A stretch of 64,000 bases of DNA from Theodoxus fluviatilis (lineage: Eukaryota; Mollusca; Gastropoda; Cycloneritida; Neritidae), in the NCBI GenBank assembly GCA_034096865.1, contig JAWQFJ010028243.1:16400-80399 (forward strand), in the 5' to 3' direction. The position numbers and the translations under genes are program-made. Below the pieces are notes generated by a model that was given only the letters and a program-made list of their open reading frames with translations, did not search any database and was not told the origin of the DNA. Positions 10,085-22,000 of the stretch are shown one piece after another. Positions within the stretch are counted from its first letter, which is position 1, and every line of letters starts with the position of its first letter.

Positions 10085-12900
10085 TTACCGGAACAGGTGT
10101 GTCTTAAGGGAGGTTTTGAACTGGGACATGGAATCAGAGTGACGGACAGGGAAAGTTAGGCTATTCCACGTTACAGGGCCGATGTAAGAAAAAGCTCGCT
10201 GTCCTTGGGTTATCTTTTTGCGACGGGGGACATTTAACGTTTTGGTGTCTGCAGCTGAACGGTTATTTCTAGCGGGGGTGTAGACAGTGAGAATTTCTTT
10301 GAGTGCGTGTGGTGCAGTCTGATTGAAGAAGTTGAAACACATAGTGGCTAGCTTATACTCTATCCTCTGAGCGACGGGGAGCCAATGCAGTGCACGAAGG
10401 AGTTTGGATGTGGGAGTTCTCAGAGAACATCTAAAAACTAATCTAACAGCAGTGTTTTGGACTCTTTGCAGTTTGTTTAGCAGAGTGTCAGGAATGCCGG
10501 CAAGAAGAGAATTTCCATAATCAAGACGGGACAGAACAAGGGAAGTGACAAGGGTTTGAGTGGCCTGTTGTGAAAGATAGTGACGAATAGTGATAATTTT
10601 CCTTAACTCGTAGTAAGCTAACTGGCAAACTTTGTTCACATGAACTCTCATAGAAAGATCATCATCGAACATGACACCTAAGTTTCTAACAGACTTTGAA
10701 AATTCTATCTCACTCTGACCTATGGTTAGTTTCAGGGCCTGATCGAATTTGCCTCTACCGCCAACCAGGAGAGCTTCGGTCTTTGAGTTTGTTCTGGGTC
10801 ATCCACTGTTTCACATGAGAAATACAAAGTTCACTTGCAGTGAGAAGAGGTTGGATTTGACTGGGATGAGTGGAGTTGTAGAGTTGCGTGTCATCAGCAA
10901 ATTCACTGTGAGAGAAAAAATGACTGTCAATTACGTTGGGAAGTGGTTGGGTGTACAATAGAAACAGCAGAGGAGCCAGAACCGAGCCCTGTGTGACTCC
11001 GTATTTTAGCGGGGCAGGATCAGAAGCAATACCCTGGATCAAAACAGTCTGCCTATGTTCTGAGATATATGATTTCAGGAAGGAGAGTGCTGTGTTGTCA
11101 ATGCCAAAAACAAGTCTTAGACGGGAGAGAAGAATTCCATGATCTATTGTGACAAACGCAGCACTCAAATCTAACAACGTGAGAAGGGAAACTTTGGAAT
11201 CATCAGATGCGACAAGGAGGTCGTTGAGAACACGGAGCAGAGCTGTTTCGGTGAAATGGTGAGCACGGTATGCGGACTGAAAACGAGCCAAAAGATCATA
11301 CTTGGACACATGCTCTAACAACTGCTGCAAAGCTAATTTCTCTAACAGTTTTGAAAGAAAGGAAAGGTTGGAGACTGGCATGTAATTGCTAAGCTTGTTT
11401 GGATCCAGGTCTTGCTTCTTCAGAAGTGGCTTGACTAAAGCTTGTTTGAAAACACTGGGGAAGGTGCCAGACTGGAAGCAATCATTGATCATCTGTGTCA
11501 GAACAGCCAGAACGTCATCAATGCACTCAAGTAAGAGGGATGTGGGAACAGGGTCATGGTCACAGGAGGTTGGGGTCATACTGCGGATGGTCTTAAGAAC
11601 CACACAAGCCTCAACCGAGCTGAACTGAAAGAGGAGAGTACCACTGAAGGATACTGGGTCTTCGCTAGCACCTGTACCAGCAGACATGTCAACGTTGCTT
11701 CGTATGTCAGACACCTTGGACACAAAGAAGTCACAAAACTTCTGAGGTAGTGATGACAGTGGGGAGGAAGGGAGGGCGGTACAACGGGTCTTGTTCATGA
11801 GTGTGTTTGTGATGGAAAACAACTGCCTACAAGTGGCAGACGCAACTATCTTTGCGTTGAAATACACTGTCTTAGCCTTATCTACGAGACGATTGATCTT
11901 GTGTTTGAAGGAGCTGAACACTTCTTTGTGAACGGCTAACCCAGAACACAGCCACTGTCGCTCAGCTTGACGCTTTTTCTGCTTCAAAGCTCGGAGTTCG
12001 GAAGCGACGGCGCTATACCACGGAGTGGAGCGAATCTGAGGGACCTTGCGCTGCGTTGATGGGGCATGACTATCAAGAACAGAGCGGAGATGGTCATACA
12101 ACTGATCAGCGGATGGCGTGGACGACGCATCAGCCAGAGCAGCCACATCATGCCTGAACACAGTCAAATCAATCGCACGGAGATTTCGAACGCTGCGATA
12201 CTCCGGTCTCCGCACCGGCCGCCGCACATCCAAGTCACACAACACAGCAAAATGATCGGAAGTCAAATTGTGAGAAACATGACATGAACGAAAAACGTTG
12301 TCTTCAGGACAATAGAGTACCCAGTCAATGATGTGACCAGACCTGTGGGTGGGCTCTGAAACAGCTTGTTTCAAACCAAAAGTAAATAAGATATCCACCA
12401 TGCGCACAGTACTGTAACTATCTGGCTTGTCATAATGAAAGTTAAAGTCACCAACAATGACAACATTCCCTTGAAGGGTGGCTAACATATCACTAAATTC
12501 AGCATAGAACAGAGCATCCTTCAACTTGTTTGCTTTGCTGGGGGGTGACCGATAGGCCTACACACAGAAGAAATGCACACTAACTGGAGTGTTCAGAGTC
12601 AACTGGATGACCTCAAAACTGTCATGGGCGAAAGAGAAGGAAGTACCGACCACAACTGGAAAATGTTCTCTTACCAGCACTGCCACACACCCCGCCCTCG
12701 TTGCACGAGGAAGAGACTTGAGACAGTAACCTGCAGGAGTTAAGTCCGCATGTTTCGATTCGTCACCATGAGTCTTAAGCCATGTCTCAGTCAGAAACAT
12801 GATATCAACACATTTTCATCACGGATGAACTCCACAATGTCAATGCGCTTGGATTTGTTCCCAACTGATTGTGCGTTAAAGACACACACAGACAGGCGGT
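10085..12900 (-). pseudogene. LINE ORF2: APE endonuclease + reverse transcriptase, frameshifted
   Basis: Read on the minus strand, it begins with SVCVFNAQSVGNKSKRID (about 12895-12840), the start of an APE-type endonuclease, then FLTETWLKT (about 12798). A frameshift near 12540 leads into a 589-codon frame (12524-10755). That frame has VVIVGDFNFHYD and LTSDHFAVL (endonuclease), QALVKPLLKK (RT entry), AFVTIDHGILLSRL, GVTQGSVLAPLLFLLY and the catalytic FADDTQLY at 10901-10878. A second frameshift near 10755-10800 precedes the last 195 codons (10672-10085: LDYGNSLLAGIP, LHWLPVAQRIEYKL), the usual C-terminal region. The enzyme nicks DNA and primes reverse transcription at the target. The catalytic residues remain, but the frameshifts make this copy inactive as read. 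Confidence 0.88.
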
Positions 12901-13104
12901 CCCGTGGCGATGACGATGTCGACAAGGTTGGCAGGCTGCCGCCCATGAGGAGTGCCCGACGCAAAGCCCGTCACCCCAGAAGAAGTGGGGACAACCGGCG
13001 TTCTACTGCAGACGTAGAGTTGAGGGAGACGTCTGCGAAAGGAAGAGGTGCAGACTCAGTGTCCAAAGCGCTGAACACTGGGCTGAAATCAACTTCTCGA
13101 TCTA

Positions 13105-13175
13105 CATCCCTATAGTGATTCGCCTTTTACGAAATGCACAGGGAGACGCGATGGGTCTATTCTTACCCCCAACCC
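13105..13175 (-). mobile_element. SINE-like family S1, truncated copy 1
   Basis: Inverted 5' fragment of the repeat seen complete at 50798-50992 (GGGTCTATTCTTACCCCCAA on the plus strand). It is cut where the LINE begins. Confidence 0.8.
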
Positions 13176-13378
13176 ACAGTAGGACTCTTACACTTACAGA
13201 ATGAAAAATGCAACACAAAACAACGCAATACAATAAATATAAAACAATACAATAAATACAGTGCAATGCGAGACAATACGTCACAAAACGATACAATAAT
13301 ACTTTATTAATCTTATATGGGATATTGACATGATGATCATGAAAGAACATAAAACAATACACGCTATGGACTACTAAT
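13176..13378. other. A/T-rich spacer with ACAATAC-like runs
   Basis: Loosely periodic AAACAATACAATA strings (13205-13300). No gene. Confidence 0.5.
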
Positions 13379-13384
13379 TTCAGA

Positions 13385-13471
13385 CAGGGGCGGACGAGGG
13401 GGGGGGGTTCCGGGGTTTCCGGAAACACCCCCCCCCAAAGAGAAAATAAATAAATAAAAATAAAATAAAAA

Positions 13472-13518
<47 letters not shown>

Positions 13519-13826
13519 TTCAGTAACAAAATCTGCTGCTTGAAACTGGCAATGATCATCAGCAGAATACGCCAGATTGGACCATTTTGCAGCCCCCCCC
13601 CCCCCCCCCCCCCCGCTTTGTGGTTTTGGTTCAGCTCTTTTCGCGTACATGGCCCCCCCACCCCCACCCCCCCTCCCGCTTTGTGGTTTTGGGTAAAGCG
13701 CTATGAGCGTACATAGCCTCCCCCCCCCCCCCCCGGTTGCTAAAAAAGTTTGGAACCCCCCCCCCCCCCCCGCCCCCCCCCCCAAAAAAAAAAAAAAAAA
13801 AAAAATTTTGAACTGATCCGCCCCTG
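13385..13826. mobile_element. Small hAT-like TIR element, C/G-tract rich
   Basis: Termini CAGGGGCGGA (13385-13394) and TCCGCCCCTG (13817-13826) are inverted copies, and this start is typical of hAT elements. TTCAGA flanks both ends (13379-13384 and 13827-13832). That is a 6-bp duplication rather than the 8 bp usual for hAT, so the class is not certain. The inside is degenerate: an (AT)n run (13481-13510), T and A runs, C runs of 13-18, and a duplicated block CGCTTTGTGGTTTTGG (13614 and 13678). No coding capacity. Confidence 0.75.
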
Positions 13827-14103
13827 TTCAGATTCAAGTCAGATAACATGAAATATCTATATCATTAGAAATGTATGAGCTGCAGGTATGATCGACGGAC
13901 TTGTGGAATCGTGCTGTTTTCATTTTCGGAAGTAAAAACCTGTTTTGTCTTCTCAGCCTGGTGTAGGACTCCTAGTGAAGGCCTTAGTCTTTTTTTGCAG
14001 TTCTTGTCACGTGATGCACTTGAATGCATGTTTACCTCAACATCGATCGTCACTCAGATCAAAGACATTATCTAACACTCAGTTTGTCTGTAATGTTTCT
14101 ATC

Positions 14104-14174
14104 ACTTGTCACCTGACGAGGGAGCTCTTAGGCTTCGAAAGCTTGTGTATCAAATAAACAAGTTGGACTCAAGT
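14104..14174 (+). ncRNA. Hammerhead-ribozyme-like motif, probably degenerate
   Basis: The core string CTGACGA (14113-14119) and GAAA (14137-14140) enclose a short hairpin (GGAGC 14121-14125 with GCTTC 14132-14136). After GAAA, a 7-bp stem pairs 14140-14146 with 14158-14164. An outer stem pairs ACTTG (14104-14108) with CAAGT (14170-14174). This is the order of stems I, II and III in a hammerhead. The base at the cleavage position (14165) is G, normally not tolerated, and one G is unpaired before stem II, so activity is doubtful. Such motifs are known in Penelope-like elements and retrozymes. Next to it, GTTGGACT (14162-14169) and AGTCCAAC (14201-14208) form another inverted pair. Confidence 0.4.
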
Positions 14175-14214
14175 CAGTTTGTAACTCTTTTTGTAGTCGA
14201 AGTCCAACACCGAC

Positions 14215-15736
14215 TCATATTCCTATACTGATCCAGTTATCTTTTCTTGAATTACCTCCCTTCAGTTCTCAATGCGCCACGCATATGTTTTGAAATATTA
14301 AAAAAAATTTAATTGGATAGATTTGATATTTCATTCATTTCATAACAATTTAACATATTTGATTTTTTGGATGACAAATCTCAATTTTACGGCGAAGATT
14401 TTCTTTTTATTCAGATTATTTAAGGAGTTTATCGAATAGCAACTCTGAGATTGTTGACAGCCTGCATGTGAGGTAATTTCCCATCATCTAGGAAAGTATT
14501 TGACGGTAAGGCAACCTTTCATTATGGCGAAAAGAAACTTCAATAACTTCGATTAGAACTATGTAGACTATTTATACCTAATCGTTTTAATGGGAGTATG
14601 GAATTTTTTCATGTTTTTGCACCTTCTTCAATGACCTATCGTGTACCAGACACTGAGACAGGCGAGTGCTCCTAGACTCTCTAAATCACGCTTTCGGCTT
14701 TTTTGGGGTGGATATTTCGATTTCCCATTCCCCATCTGATTGTGACACCTACTCCCGAAATTAGGAAGCGGTAGAGTTAGTGTTCTGGACGGTTTTGCCT
14801 GTTTTCAGGAATGTTATGACACGAAGTGCAAGAGCTGCAACTAGCAACATTTGCCAATACAGGCAATATAACCCTGGACGAAGCGACGTACTGCGAGCAA
14901 CTACTTCAAATGATTTAAACATCATAGACATAGGCCTAGCTTACGATGTCGATGATGATGGTAACGTAACCTCTTGCTTCGAGCATATGCAGCAAACTAA
15001 ATCTTTCACGTTGATATTCGTAAGTTATCAGAAGCATATAAAGGCCTGTTCAAATGCAAATGCAGCCAGGAATGTGAATAGAATTGTATGAAATGTACAC
15101 ACTGAGGAAGTATAAACACCATTATTCGCAACATAGTAGAAACAAGGCATGGTGAAATTGCGTGATCAACAAACACTTTAAGACTTCATTGAATTATTTC
15201 TTTACCCCTGCTTGTCTGAAAACATTTCAAATTGTTTTAAGCATTGGAATATTGGGCAGCACCCAAAATAGACTGTGTGTTTCCTCTGGTGCAATCATAG
15301 GAAGTTGTTAGACTGGATATACAGTGTGCACATCATAAGGTCACCCAGCTGCAGGTCATTGTGTTGCCTGAGTAGTGTGCATTCTCAACTTACATTCTTT
15401 GGGAAATGCAACCGTTACAATAATTTATCTCCCAAGAAGTGGCAGGACTGAGAGAAAGCAGTTTAGTGGTTTCACATGCAAAATGCTCATCATTGTGTCT
15501 GAGATAAAATAGCTAAAATTTTGTTCACCCTTGGTGCAACTGCAGTTTCTTGATGCTTTCAGTTAGGTGTCTGTTCTCTAAAGGTCATCAAAATAAATAT
15601 CTCTGAAACTAATTTAATGAAATTTGTTTCTTTACAAATCACAACACAGATTATTCTTATCATTGGTAACGTTTTAATGTACAGCAGTAATAACCAGGCT
15701 TGTTTAGTTGCTAATCTGTACCTCATCTTTTCCCAG
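14215..15736. other. Region upstream of gene 1; no coding exon supported
   Basis: Candidate promoter or 5' UTR intron of gene 1. A 103-codon plus frame (14780-15091) has no recognisable motif. No TATA box or CpG island stands out, so the transcription start could not be placed. Confidence 0.4.
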
Positions 15737-15773
15737 TCTTGGCGCCTGTGTGGTTGCTAGGAGACGAGGGGGG

Positions 15774-15895
15774 ATGGCTGCAGAGCGAGACAAACTGGTG
15801 GAGCAGGAGGTGGCGCTGGTCAAGAAGAGGGCAGGAAACATTCCTGGCGTCTCCCTGGTCACCTGTCTCAACATCATGGTCAAGGCCTCCATTGT
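15774..15895 (+). CDS. Gene 1 exon 1 (coding part), residues 1-40
   Basis: Start ATG at 15774 ([20 protein letters not shown]). A good acceptor (CTTTTCCCAG) ends at 15736, so an upstream non-coding exon probably splices in at 15737. The frame is open upstream to 15708, so a start further upstream is possible. Donor GT is at 15896; reading on instead would stop at once (TAG). Phase 2 is left for exon 2, giving V41. Confidence 0.8.
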
Positions 15896-16010
15896 GTAGG
15901 CACTGTGTGTGTGTATGTGTGTGTGTGTATGTCTGTGTGTGTATGCATGGTGTGTATGTCTGTGTGTGTGTGTGTGTGTGTCTGTGAATGTGTGTGTCTA
16001 TGACTCTGTG

Positions 16011-16045
<35 letters not shown>

Positions 16046-19000
16046 ATGTGTGTGTGTGTGCACAGTTTGCTATGTGAGTGCTCAAGTGAGTATGCATGTG
16101 TGTTGTGCTTGCTTATGCGTTTCCAGATATACATATTTGTGTTTGAGAGGTATTGATGTCTTTTTAACTGAACTTAATCTCTTCACTTTTTACATAGCAT
16201 AGAACGTATAAGTTAGAGCTACATTCTCAACATGGAATGGAATATGTGTATTTACTTTTCTCCAACTGCATTTTTGTAATCCATGACAAAATATCCTCTT
16301 CTAACAATGACAGGTCTTTATTTTTCTGTCGAGTATATTACCCCAGTATTGCATGAGCAGTCAGGGAATGACCTTACCATTCTGCAGATACACGGACCAC
16401 AAGCAGCTGTCGGTGATGTTGCAGTTCCCAGAGCAGTACCCTGAGGACATCCTGCTGATGGAGCTGACCAGCAAGACTCTCTCCTTCAAGCTCCTCAGCG
16501 GCCTGCTCAAGGTCTGCGAGGAGGAGGCACGAAAATTGCTGGGCTCTAAGCAGGTGAGGCCCTGGGCTCTGTCAAGTGAGTTCTGAATAACTGGACTTTA
16601 GTCAGTATGTAGTATTTTGCTGATGTAAGGAGGGGGGGTGGGGGGAGTGTTTGTTTTCAGGTAACTTGGTGTGTGTGTGTGTGTGTGCGTGTGTGTGTGT
16701 GCGTGTGTGTGTGTGCGTGTGCGCGCGTGCGCATGTGTGTGTTAGGTAGGAATAAACCATTAAAAAAAAATTTAAAAGAGGTTTTCATTTTGTTGACATG
16801 TAAGAGAAATGTTTTATATACAAAAAGCCCTCTGTCTCATAAACTAGGAAAAATGATATTTCATACATGGGTCCTTCCAAAAAGCTGGGACCAATTGTGT
16901 GACATGAGTGGCAAAAAACCAAATGAGCTGAAATGCTTATTTTTGTATTGCATATGAAAAAACTGTGTTTGAGTGACAATAAAACCTAAATATGAAGATA
17001 AGTTTGTGATTGGTGTTCAAGTGGCAGATAGTTGAATGCGCCCAGTCTGCGAAATGTCTATTGTAACATGGAAACCAAATGACAATAAATAAACAACAAA
17101 TGTCCTGTTTAAAATTGTCAAAATGATTCAATTCTTTTTAACATTCACTAAATAACAGCAAATACACAAGAAAATTTGACAATGCAACATATTTTGATAC
17201 AGTACTATGATGTTTAACTTGAATGTACCAAATCATGTCGTAAACATTTACAAAAGTTTTTTTTTTAACCTCAAAGGAAAAAAAGAAGAAAATGCAACCA
17301 TACAGTGAAATAATGTGTATTGCTGAATATAATTACCTAGCACAAAGACAAATTAAAAATTATAATACAATAATTATATTTCAGATTTTTTTTAAAGTGA
17401 TGTCTATTGTAACACGGAGACCAAACAAACGACAAAAATCTTAATTGCGTTCTTCTGATCAGTTTTGATTCTACTTTAAAACCAACACATTTTCTACTGT
17501 ATAAAGAAGGTCTTGAATACATAAAAACATGGAACAAGGGAATTCTAAGCTATAAGTTACCTACGTTTAATGGTGTAAAATATGTCTTGCGTAACGCAGA
17601 AACTTAAAAAATCAGTTCAGTTCAGCGTGTTCAGGAGGCGATCTCACGCGTGTACGGGTGTACGTCGTTTAGCTAAGATCCGGCCGCATTAATGTATCTG
17701 CGTTTTGTGACAAACGTCTTGCTCGGCGCACCTAAACGATCTGCGTGATTCGGGTGTAATCTGAAGCTAAACGACGTTCCGAATATCGCAATTGGGGCGA
17801 ATCGCCCAGCACCGCTCGCGAAGCTTCCCTCCTGAACAGCGGCTTGTTCAGGAGGCGCAGCGCTGCAAAGCGCCCAATCACATGCAGCGCTTTGCATCGC
17901 TACGCGTCCTGAACATGCCATTTCACGGCACAAGCGCTGCTCAGTTCGCGAGGACTCTAGTCTATCACGGCCCGGGTGGTTGACTATAAATTATAAACTA
18001 TAAACTGTGAAGAATTTGACACTGTATGCAACAAAAATTAAATTGTAAATCTAAATCAATCACCAATTCAATCATAACACAATCAAGCTTATCGTAATCG
18101 CCTGTTGAAGCGTTGAATGGCACACAACATGTCTTTCGTAACAAGACCACACGATCCGGAATCCAAACAACACCACAAGAAAATCCCGCCAACCATATTG
18201 TTTACCCGGACCTACTGCGTTCTAATATCAATCCGCATGAAAGATGTAATGGAACACAGAAAATAGTCCTTCTTTTCTTATTCTAGAATGAGTACGCGCC
18301 TTTTTTGAACAGTCTTTCGTAACAAGCAAAACCGGAAACGATGTTCGCGGACAATTTTAAAATCAACATAACTTGATGTTTCCTAATAAATGAAAACAAA
18401 ACAGCAACTGTGTAGTGACCTAGAAACACATCGTTCTCATTGCAACGTCACAGTCATATATTCCTACGCTTTACTGGACTAGCGTAGTGAGCTATTTGAT
18501 GGCTTCACACTCGGAAACCACATGTTACGAAAGACAGGAAATTGGACTCGGGCTAATATGACAGAAAATACTAAACACATCATTATTTCAAACTAATGGT
18601 ACAATTATGTAAGTATTAATAGATACGAATATGATTTCATTGTGTTTTAATATGCTATCTTGCAATTCAAATCTATGCCCAACTAAATGCATATCTAGCA
18701 TGTCACAACACGTGACCTTCTTCTGAACCACTTTTCGACTTTTGGGCCAAATATTTGAAATGCACTGATAATCTATAAATGTGAAGTTATCAATACTATT
18801 TCTGAAATCATTTTGGGGGAGGTTTACACCCATAACATTGAGAAAAAGAGTTGTTTTGGAGTTCAAAAAGGGTTTTCCCCATTACACCTGTGTAGCAACC
18901 CAGCTTTTTGGAAGGACCCACATGCAAAGTTTTAATCTCTTCACCCCAGTACCTTGGGGGAAAAAACCTAAACTAACCCCAAACCCCACGATAAGGGAGG

Positions 19001-22000
19001 CAACCTTGTAAAATTTAATGGGTACCTTAGATAAATAATCAAGAATGTTTTTATTATTATTTCAAACATGTTTTATTTTCTACCTCTTGAGAACATTTCT
19101 CTTGCCTAGAAAATGTCGTCTTCCTGTGAGGCTCAGATAATGGGCATAAAAAAGTAAAATAATAAATAGCTAAGAATCTATGAAGACAAGCAGACCCCAA
19201 TCCCAATTTCCCTCCCAAAATCCCCCCGTGGATTCTGGGTAAGAAAAGACCCACCACGTCTCTCTAAGCAATTCGTGAAAGGCAAATAACTAGGGACACC
19301 GTGACTTGATATGCGTTTATTCTAAACTGTTCCATTGATTTTCGGGCTTAGTGGCCTTATGTAGCCTACAAAGGCTGATAGCCTGTAAAACACCATCCAT
19401 TCATCCATCCATCCCCTGCCAAATCCCTCTGACACCTCATCTACAGCTCAGCTACACTCTAAATCTCATGCTAGTGTGAGAAAGGGGGGAAAAACCCCAT
19501 CACCACAGAGTTGTCTCCCCCTTGACCACAATCCATGCTGACCCATTAGACCTAGGACACAGTACCTCATTCAGGAAGGTCATGGTGGACACTTTTTTCC
19601 CAGACAAATTTTATTTTCTTCTTTGTGACGTACAAAAATAGCTAAGAATCTATTATGTGACCATGCATGAGACACAAGGCTAAAGTCTGCAAAACAATGT
19701 TTGAGCTAATGCAGAGAAAAGTATTCGGTGCACTATGTTACATACTGGCTTTCTTGAATTTTACGTTACTGGAAAAAAAGAGACGAAGATTTACTCTGTG
19801 GACATGCTGCTTATTCTGGGACATGCAAAACTGAAGGGATGATAGTGTGATTGAAATATCTCATGTTGTCAGTTTTCCTAGTTTAGCCTTGCCTCTTCAT
19901 GCACAGTCTCAAATATGCAGGCCCTCTTCCCCAGTTCCCTTTCCAAAGCCATCTCTCAAATATGCAGGCCCTCTTCCCCAGTTCCCTTTCCAAAGCCATC
20001 TCTCAAATATGCAGGCCCTCTTCCCCAGTTCCCTTTCCAAAGCCATCTCTCAAATATGCAGGCCCTCTTCCCCAGTTCCCTTTCCAAAGCCATCTCTCAA
20101 ATATGCAGGCCCTCTTCCCCAGTTCCCTTTCCAAAGCCATCTCTCAAATATGCAGGCCCTCTTCCCCAGTTCCCTTTCCAAAGCCATCTCTCAAATATGC
20201 AGGCCCTCTTCCCCAGTTCCCTTTCCAAAGCCATCTCTCAAATATGCAGGCCCTCTTCCCCAGTTCCCTTTCCAAAGCTATCTCACAAATATGCAGGCCC
20301 TCTTCCCCAGTTCCCTTTCCAAAGCCATCTCACAAATATGCAGGCCCTCTTCCCCAGTTCCCTTTCCAAAGCCATCTCTCAAATATGCAGGCCCTCTTCC
20401 CCAGTTCCCTTTCCAAAGCCATCTCACAAATATGCAGGCCCTCTTCCCCAGTTCCCTTTCCAAAGCCATCTCTCAAATATGCAGGCCCTCTTCCCCAGTT
20501 CCCTTTCCAAAGCCATCTCACAAATATGCAGGCCCTCTTCCCCAGTTCCCTTTCCAAAGCCATCTCTCAAAATATGCAGGCCCTCTTCCCCAGTTCCCTT
20601 TCCAAAGCCATCTCTCAAATATGCAGGCCCTCTTCCCCAGTTCCCTTTCCAAAGCCATCTCTCAAAATATGCAGGCCCTCTTCCCCAGTTCCCTTTCCAA
20701 AGCCATCTCACAAATATGCAGGTCCTCAACCCCAGTTCCCTTTCCAAAGCCATCTCTCAAATATGCAGGCCCTCTTCCCCAGTTCCCTTTCCAAAGCCAT
20801 CTCTCAAATATGCAGGCCCTCTTCCCCAGTTCCCTTTCCAAAGCCATCTCTCAAATATGCAGGCCCTCTTCCCCAGTTCCCTTTCCAAAGCCATCTCTCA
20901 AATATGCAGGCCCTCTTCCCCAGTTCCCTTTCCAAAGCCATCTCTCAAATATGCAGGCCCTCTTCCCCAGTTCCCTTTCCAAAGCCATCTCACAAATATG
21001 CAGGCCCTCTTCCCCAGTTCCCTTTCCAAAGCCATCTCACAAATATGCAGGCCCTCTTCCCCAGTTCCCTTTCCAAAGCCATCTCTCAAATATGCAGGCC
21101 CTCTTCCCCAGTTCCCTTTCCAAAGCCATCTCTCAAATATGCAGGCCCTCTTCCCCAGTTCCCTTTCCAAAGCCATCTCTCAAATATGCAGGCCCTCTTC
21201 CCCAGTTCCCTTTCCAAAGCCATCTCACAAATATGCAGGCCCTCTTCCCCAGTTCCCTTTCCAAAGCCATCTCTCAAATATGCAGGCCCTCTTCCCCAGT
21301 TCCCTTTCCAAAGCCATCTCTCAAATATGCAGGCCCTCTTCCCCAGTTCCCTTTCCAAAGCCATCTCTCAAATATGCAGGCCCTCTTCCCCAGTTCCCTT
21401 TCCAAAGCCATCTCTCAAATATGCAGGCCCTCTTCCCCAGTTCCCTTTCCAAAGCCATCTCTCAAATATGCAGGCCCTCTTCCCCAGTTCCCTTTCCAAA
21501 GCCATCTCACAAATATGCAGGCCCTCTTCCCCAGTTCCCTTTCCAAAGCCATCTCACAAATATGCAGGCCCTCTTCCCCAGTTCCCTTTCCAAAGCCATC
21601 TCACAAATATGCAGGCCCTCAACCCCAGTTCCCTTTCCAAAGCCATCTCACAAATATGCAGGCCCTCTTCCCCAGTTCCCTTTCCAAAGCCATATCACAA
21701 ATATGCAGGCCCTCAACCCCAGTTCCCTTTCCAAAGCCATCTCACAAATATGCAGGCCCTCTTCCCCAGTTCCCTTTCCAAAGCCATCTCACAAATATGC
21801 AGGCCCTCTTCCCCAGTTCCCTTTCCAAATCCATCTGACATGCGTATGAGGGATATCAGCAGGACACAGCAGGATGTGCTGGGGAGATAAGGGCCATTTT
21901 TCGGGCCACAGCATGACTTCTAGGGTGATGAGGTTTAATGAAGCCATTATCAATTCTAATGAAGGATTCACACATTTTAGGTGTGCATTATGTGTGTGTG

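Larger units (their letters stand above)
16869..18919. mobile_element. 2.05-kb TIR transposon (GGGTCCTTCC termini, 4-bp target duplication)
   Basis: Perfect 21-bp terminal inverted repeats start with GGGTCCTTCCAAAAAGC at 16869 and end with its complement at 18919. ACAT flanks both sides (16865-16868 and 18920-18923), read as a 4-bp target duplication. The inside is A/T-rich and non-coding. It carries several copies of a motif like TGTCTTTCGTAACA, at 17054, 17400, 17582, 18129 and 18311 (plus) and about 18521-18538 (inverted). It lies in intron 2 of gene 1, and a 110-bp dispersed repeat (17671-17780) sits within it. Non-autonomous as seen; superfamily not assigned. Confidence 0.75.

Noticed and set aside
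14780..15091. 103-codon plus frame as an upstream exon or small gene
   Set aside because: No motif, no convincing splice sites and no similarity recognised.
19847..21890. Three overlapping 640-660-codon plus frames, proline-rich
   Set aside because: 47-bp minisatellite open in three frames inside intron 2. The three products are the same repeat in rotated frame order.
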